A stretch of 64,000 nt of DNA, taken from contig OX465588.1 of the NCBI GenBank assembly GCA_950022655.1, forward strand, positions 25,096,527 to 25,160,526. The letters run 5' to 3'. The translations under genes were made by a program, and so were the position numbers. Below, one piece after another: positions 60,801-64,000 of this stretch (position 1 is its first letter; every line of letters begins with the position of its first letter). The notes below the pieces were generated by a model. The model was not told the origin of the DNA. It saw only the letters and a list, made by a program, of their open reading frames with translations, and ran no database searches. The stretch is from Alentia gelatinosa. Lineage: Eukaryota; Annelida; Polychaeta; Phyllodocida; Polynoidae.

Positions 60801-63304
60801 GCGCCGCGTGTAGATTAATAATAGAGACAATCAGATTCTTCACAATGTATGGGAACTCTCAAAGTAGTCAATGTTTAGAGGAAGAAGTTTCTTACTTTCG
60901 CTTCAATTGTTTTTAATATGGTATTGTTCCTACAATTTCCTCTTTAGCATGAATATTCAATTTCCTCGTTGATAGATGCTGTCTGCAAGTCTGACTCAAT
61001 GGTTTTGATCTACGTCGCCATCGGGGTTGGAGTACTTGTATTCATAATCATTGTTGTCGGATGTTGCAAACGTAAACAGATAAAAGGTAGGTTGTCTACA
61101 TTTCAGGTCTTTGAATAATAAAATATGTCATTTATGATAATGCAATAAACAGTTTTCTTTTAAAAAGGAATTGTATTTCAGTCATTGAACAAACATGGAA
61201 CTGTGTTTGATATCGATTGCACAACAGCAACACATAGACATGACATAAAGGTAAAATAACTAGAAACCTTTATATAAAATACATGTATATGCACATAATT
61301 AACACCTCTGTGAATGTTATCGACATTGTTTTCCTTTAGTAAACCGTAAAGATGTAGTGTCTACAGAGATGTAGTATGTCCTAACAAAATATCAGCGTAT
61401 CAGATATAACATTATTATATTTTACCTGGCAGTCTTTTGTATCTGCCAGTTGAACACACATTCTGGTATATATGTTGTCCTCTCGATATGCAATAATCTA
61501 AGAAATATCTATAGCTCACTTTATCCTACCCCTAATAAAAAACTCCATAGGCTTAACATTAGCGGACTGTATTTAGTCTACGGTGCAGGAAAATGAAATT
61601 TATCGCTCTAGTGGGATACAGTTGTCAAATGACGTCATTTGCAAAGCGACCAATGATTATCACTGATTATCGGTGAGTTTTATGTTATTTCTTATTTATT
61701 GTTACGGGTAGGATGAATTCTAAACCAAACTCGAGTTAGTCATGTTGTTTATTGCGCTCCGGCAATGTCACGTATCACTGCACTCGGCTTCACTTCGCGC
61801 AGTAAACACGACATTGCCGTCATGCAATAAACAACAACACGACTAACTCTCATTTGGTTTCTCCTAAGTATCTTTAGACTGCTGGTTGTAAAAGAATCCC
61901 ATTCCCTTGAGCCGAGCAATATGTCCGATTAGATCATTTCTCTCGCTGGATGTATTCTCTTATTTAGTAATAGTCCGAATCAACTCGACAAGAACTAATA
62001 TGAAGCAGATTTCATTCAGATGAAGTATCAAAATCTGGAGACTGCAACATTAATCTATAACAGTACAGCAGAAAGGATGAGTTTAAACTCGAAAGGCATT
62101 TTAATTTTGTGTATGAGTATTTGCCATTTCAATAGCCTTACTGATAGAAATGTAGGACCATGTATTCAGTCTGTGTAGCAATATATAGATAAATTGCTTG
62201 TCTTTTGCCCAGAGCTTTTCCAGGGCTTCGTGGACCATGTGACTAGCCGGCCGAAGACAACGACGCCATCACTGTGGGCGGATAAGGAGACGCACAGCCG
62301 GAGTGAGCAAAACCAACCAGATGTCCTGCCTGACACTCCAGAAGACACGGCTTCCGTGGTAAGTGACTCGAGAATCAATAACCTCGACTCTTCAGCCAGT
62401 GGTGATGACCGCAGTTAATACACAAAATGGAACTAGTAAAGATGTATAGATATGGATATTGTATGTGTCACTTTGTTCGGGCCTTTCATTTTCCGATTCA
62501 CCCCACAATATATAGCAGCTACCTATATATTATCCTTATGATCGTCACAAATGAGATGTTCTGACTCTAACAAATTAGTTTCATTGATACGAACGGGAAC
62601 TTGACAATGCTTTCCTTATCTTTATGTTCCTATTGATCTCAGAAAATGGTTCTACAGTTTGGAATGCATAACCCATGTATGCCATTAGGTCAGACGGGAA
62701 AAATTGGAGAGAGAAAAAAAAGGAAGATTACATTTCGGGATTTCCCCATGAACACTTGAATTATAGATACTTTCCTTGGGGGAGATGGATGGGAGATAAT
62801 GCTTTAAGTATCCCTGATTTCGAATTCACATAAAAATTGTCTCATTCAGATTCACATCATACTTGTGATCAGCAACCTCAAAGTAAATGCCTTTATGGTC
62901 AAATTACCTCAGGTGAACCCTCTCCTATATTGGTTGGTCTTCATTGGCTGGGTGACACCAAAAAGGCTCTAGCATCATGTCAGGACTCGTCCCATTGGTT
63001 AACATAAATTAGAACGAGTGCATGAACCAATCTACTGTAAAATCAACAACAATGAGAAATTTTAATGAAAGTGATAGAAAAAAATGTCCAACCAGGACGC
63101 CATCATGGCCGGCGACGGAACGAAAAAATTAAAACACACATTTAAATGAAAGTGATACTGTTTCTGCTTTGATAGGATTCCAAGCCTGGAAATACCTTGC
63201 ATTATGCCAGCCTTGAAGACCTCAAACCTCGACCGGGTACCAGAGTGAAACCTGCGAAGGACTCTGATGACAAAGTGTTATACACAAGTATAAAATGTGA
63301 CTGA
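54895..63304 (+). CDS. Ig-superfamily membrane receptor with two ITIM-like motifs
   Basis: The exons are 54895-54955, 57656-57967, 59054-59383, 60331-60618, 60976-61086, 62213-62358 and 63176-63304. The first four introns and the fifth are phase 1, the last phase 0, and the chain gives 458 residues. Phase-1 exons around Ig domains are typical of Ig receptors. Layout: signal peptide 1-20 (LVLLLLDVPFSA); Ig domain 1 with C44 and DGTYRC (C101); a middle domain about 126-234 without a normal cysteine pair; Ig domain 3 with C259, W271 and LGVYQC (C304); transmembrane helix 339-361; then a basic KRKQIK stop-transfer. The 97-residue tail ends with LHYASL (Y426) and VLYTSI (Y452). The function is inferred as a cell-surface receptor with phosphotyrosine signalling; the ligand is unknown. 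Exon 4's left border (60331) is the weakest. Confidence 0.87.
55483..55628. repeat. two-copy 73 bp tandem duplication
   Basis: TAAGTATACACTAAGAACG...CTCTACTTTGATAC occurs twice, 73 bp apart, with only about two differences, so it is recent. Intron 1 of the Ig receptor gene. Confidence 0.9.
55824..56681. mobile_element. ~858 bp element with ACCCGGYGTTTAC ends
   Basis: ACCCGGCGTTTACACTCAACG at left; the right end inverted reads ACCCGGTGTTTACCTTAGACG. AAG flanks both sides and could be a short target duplication. No open frame of note inside. Related blocks lie at 39697-40020. Confidence 0.65.
56811..57095 (+). mobile_element. hairpin family B, copy 3
   Basis: The head TATCCTACCCCTAATAAAAA...GCCATAGGCTTAACATT is followed by a hairpin whose outer arms are ACTCGTTTGAGTTTGAGTTTA and AAACTCAGACTCAAACTCGT. 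Intron 1 of the Ig receptor gene. Confidence 0.75.
57656..57967 (+). CDS. Ig receptor exon 2: Ig domain 1
   Basis: One exon carries a whole Ig-like domain, residues 21-125. The B-strand cysteine is in ELKC and the F-strand motif is DGTYRC. The usual C-strand tryptophan is absent; LKLSIAG occupies that place. The neighbouring exon 1 (54895-54955) supplies the signal peptide and ends GCAG|GTAACC. Confidence 0.8.
58706..58938 (-). mobile_element. MITE family A, copy 5 (internally deleted)
   Basis: The ends AGACCTGTTTTACTAGTTTCG and CGAAACTAGTGAAACAGGT remain. The interior is shortened and diverged, keeping TTGCTTGCACTGTTAGTGCCG. Intron 2 of the Ig receptor gene. Confidence 0.7.
59054..59383 (+). 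CDS. Ig receptor exon 3: unclassified extracellular domain
   Basis: Encodes residues 125-235. It lies in the position of a second Ig domain but, apart from the split cysteine at its very start, has a single cysteine (in ESCDE) and no Y-x-C. I cannot assign it to an Ig set. Alternating polar and hydrophobic stretches (ALITFKMSS, SYVLKVTEK) would suit a beta sandwich. It ends AAGT|GTAAGT. Confidence 0.75.
59690..59760. repeat. single arm of palindrome C-b
   Basis: AATGATAAATACAATATAAACGGG...GTATTCTCCGCGGACTAGA resembles the left arm of C-b. The matching right arm is missing. Confidence 0.5.
60331..60618 (+). CDS. Ig receptor exon 4: I-set-like Ig domain
   Basis: Residues 235-331 with LHC (C259), FTW (W271), YLIIPEVSN and LGVYQCKAEN (C304): a standard I-set pattern. 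Two extra cysteines, C262 and C274, could form a second bridge. Confidence 0.82.
60976..63304 (+). other. Ig receptor exons 5-7: membrane helix and signalling tail
   Basis: Exon 5 (60976-61086) encodes the helix MVLIYVAIGVGVLVFIIIVV. For exon 6 I use the acceptor GTCTTTTGCCCAG before 62213, as the AG eight bases later breaks phase. Exon 7 (63176-63304) encodes the last 42 residues with both tyrosine motifs and stops at TGA 63302-63304. Confidence 0.82.
61522..61866 (+). mobile_element. hairpin family B, copy 4
   Basis: The head TATCCTACCCCTAATAAAAA...CTCCATAGGCTTAACATT is followed by a hairpin of about 150 bp; arms AAACTCGAGTTAGTCATG and CACGACTAACTCTCATTTGG, inner GGCAATGTC / GACATTGCC. Intron 5 of the Ig receptor gene. 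Confidence 0.75.
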
Positions 63305-64000
63305 TAACATTGCTTATGGTGAAACCTGATGTGCTTCAGTAAAACGTTTGAATAAGACCATGGTTAACTCTGTGGTAACTGATATGATATTATGAAATGT
63401 CATAGCAATATTTTCAGCACTGCCGTAACCAAAGTACACCCGTATAAAGTATAGATAAAAAATATTGTACTTTCATCAATCACAAATATGTACGTCAGTA
63501 TATATAAAGTGCAAACAAGAATATAAAGTGTGAAAGGAAATGCTTTTCCAACATGCACAGCGACTATGATTTAAAGATACGAAAATTACTTGGTATATTG
63601 ATAAGACCATCCAGACCCCCATAATAGACATCCTGAATTGACTTTTCGTCATGAGTTAAATATTTTGAAGTGACTTCATCAGATGAAGCTGAGGTACAAT
63701 GATACTGGCGTTTACGAGTAAATGATTAAATTATATATCCTTCTAAAGGACATGTATACGATAGGTCTACAATTTTGTGTACCGTGCCGTGGTGAACAAA
63801 AATATGTTACTTTAAGTCATCTTTGGGAAAGGCTCGGATGCGTTTTCAACTGCTGTGTGTCGTGATTGATGTACATAATGATATTCACTGATATGATTGA
63901 TGAACCAATTATCAAATATCAAATCTGATGCAAGTATCATGTGTCGAAATGTTCAGTAGCGGTGCATGAGTATTAATGTGTTATGAATATCATCGATATA
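63305..64000. other. 3' flank of the Ig receptor gene
   Basis: Presumed 3' UTR and downstream DNA. AT-rich, no further gene or clear repeat seen, and no strong AATAAA signal noticed near the stop. Confidence 0.4.

Noticed and set aside
63176..63304. Reading the two tyrosines as an ITAM
   Set aside because: ITAM spacing is about 6-8 residues between YxxL/I units; here about 22 residues separate them.

Overview
The window looks like nuclear DNA of an invertebrate animal. The genes are split by many introns with GT..AG boundaries. The proteins are animal adhesion and receptor types: two integrin alpha subunits and an immunoglobulin-superfamily receptor. Introns and intergenic DNA are packed with short inverted-repeat elements, tRNA-derived SINEs and decayed LINEs. 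I cannot name the species from sequence alone; a marine deuterostome or lophotrochozoan would fit.

Layout, all three genes on the plus strand. (1) 4272-8720 is the 3' end of an integrin alpha gene: furin-site exon, calf-2 exon, membrane-proximal exon, transmembrane exon, and one exon for an unusually long 185-residue cytoplasmic tail. Its 5' part must lie upstream of the window or in exons I could not recognise. (2) 16738-45365 is a second, apparently complete integrin alpha gene. I assembled 21 exons that join in frame into 1005 residues, with signal peptide, FG-GAP propeller without an I domain, thigh/calf region, furin-like site, transmembrane helix and a short GFFKR tail. (3) 54895-63304 is a complete seven-exon gene for a 458-residue type I membrane receptor with at least two Ig domains and a tail carrying two ITIM-like tyrosine motifs.

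The two integrin genes share exon boundaries over their 3' ends and look like tandem paralogues. Both should act as type I subunits pairing with a beta chain at the plasma membrane. The Ig receptor is their neighbour, but nothing in the sequence shows joint function.

The rest is mostly mobile DNA. Several families of palindromic, presumably non-autonomous elements recur within 64 kb. One is a five-copy ~298 bp element ending in GGGACCTGTTTCAGTAG. Another is a six-copy hairpin family with a shared TATCCTACCCC head and unrelated hairpin bodies. There are also near-perfect palindromes around GTATGCTCCTCGG, a CCATGCTGTAC-ended family, and single elements with clean terminal inverted repeats at 12854, 47249, 48068 and 55824. 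LINE reverse-transcriptase relics sit at 52930-53560 (minus) and about 38990-39276 (plus). Exon boundaries were read by eye from splice sites, phase and family resemblance, with no transcript or database support.
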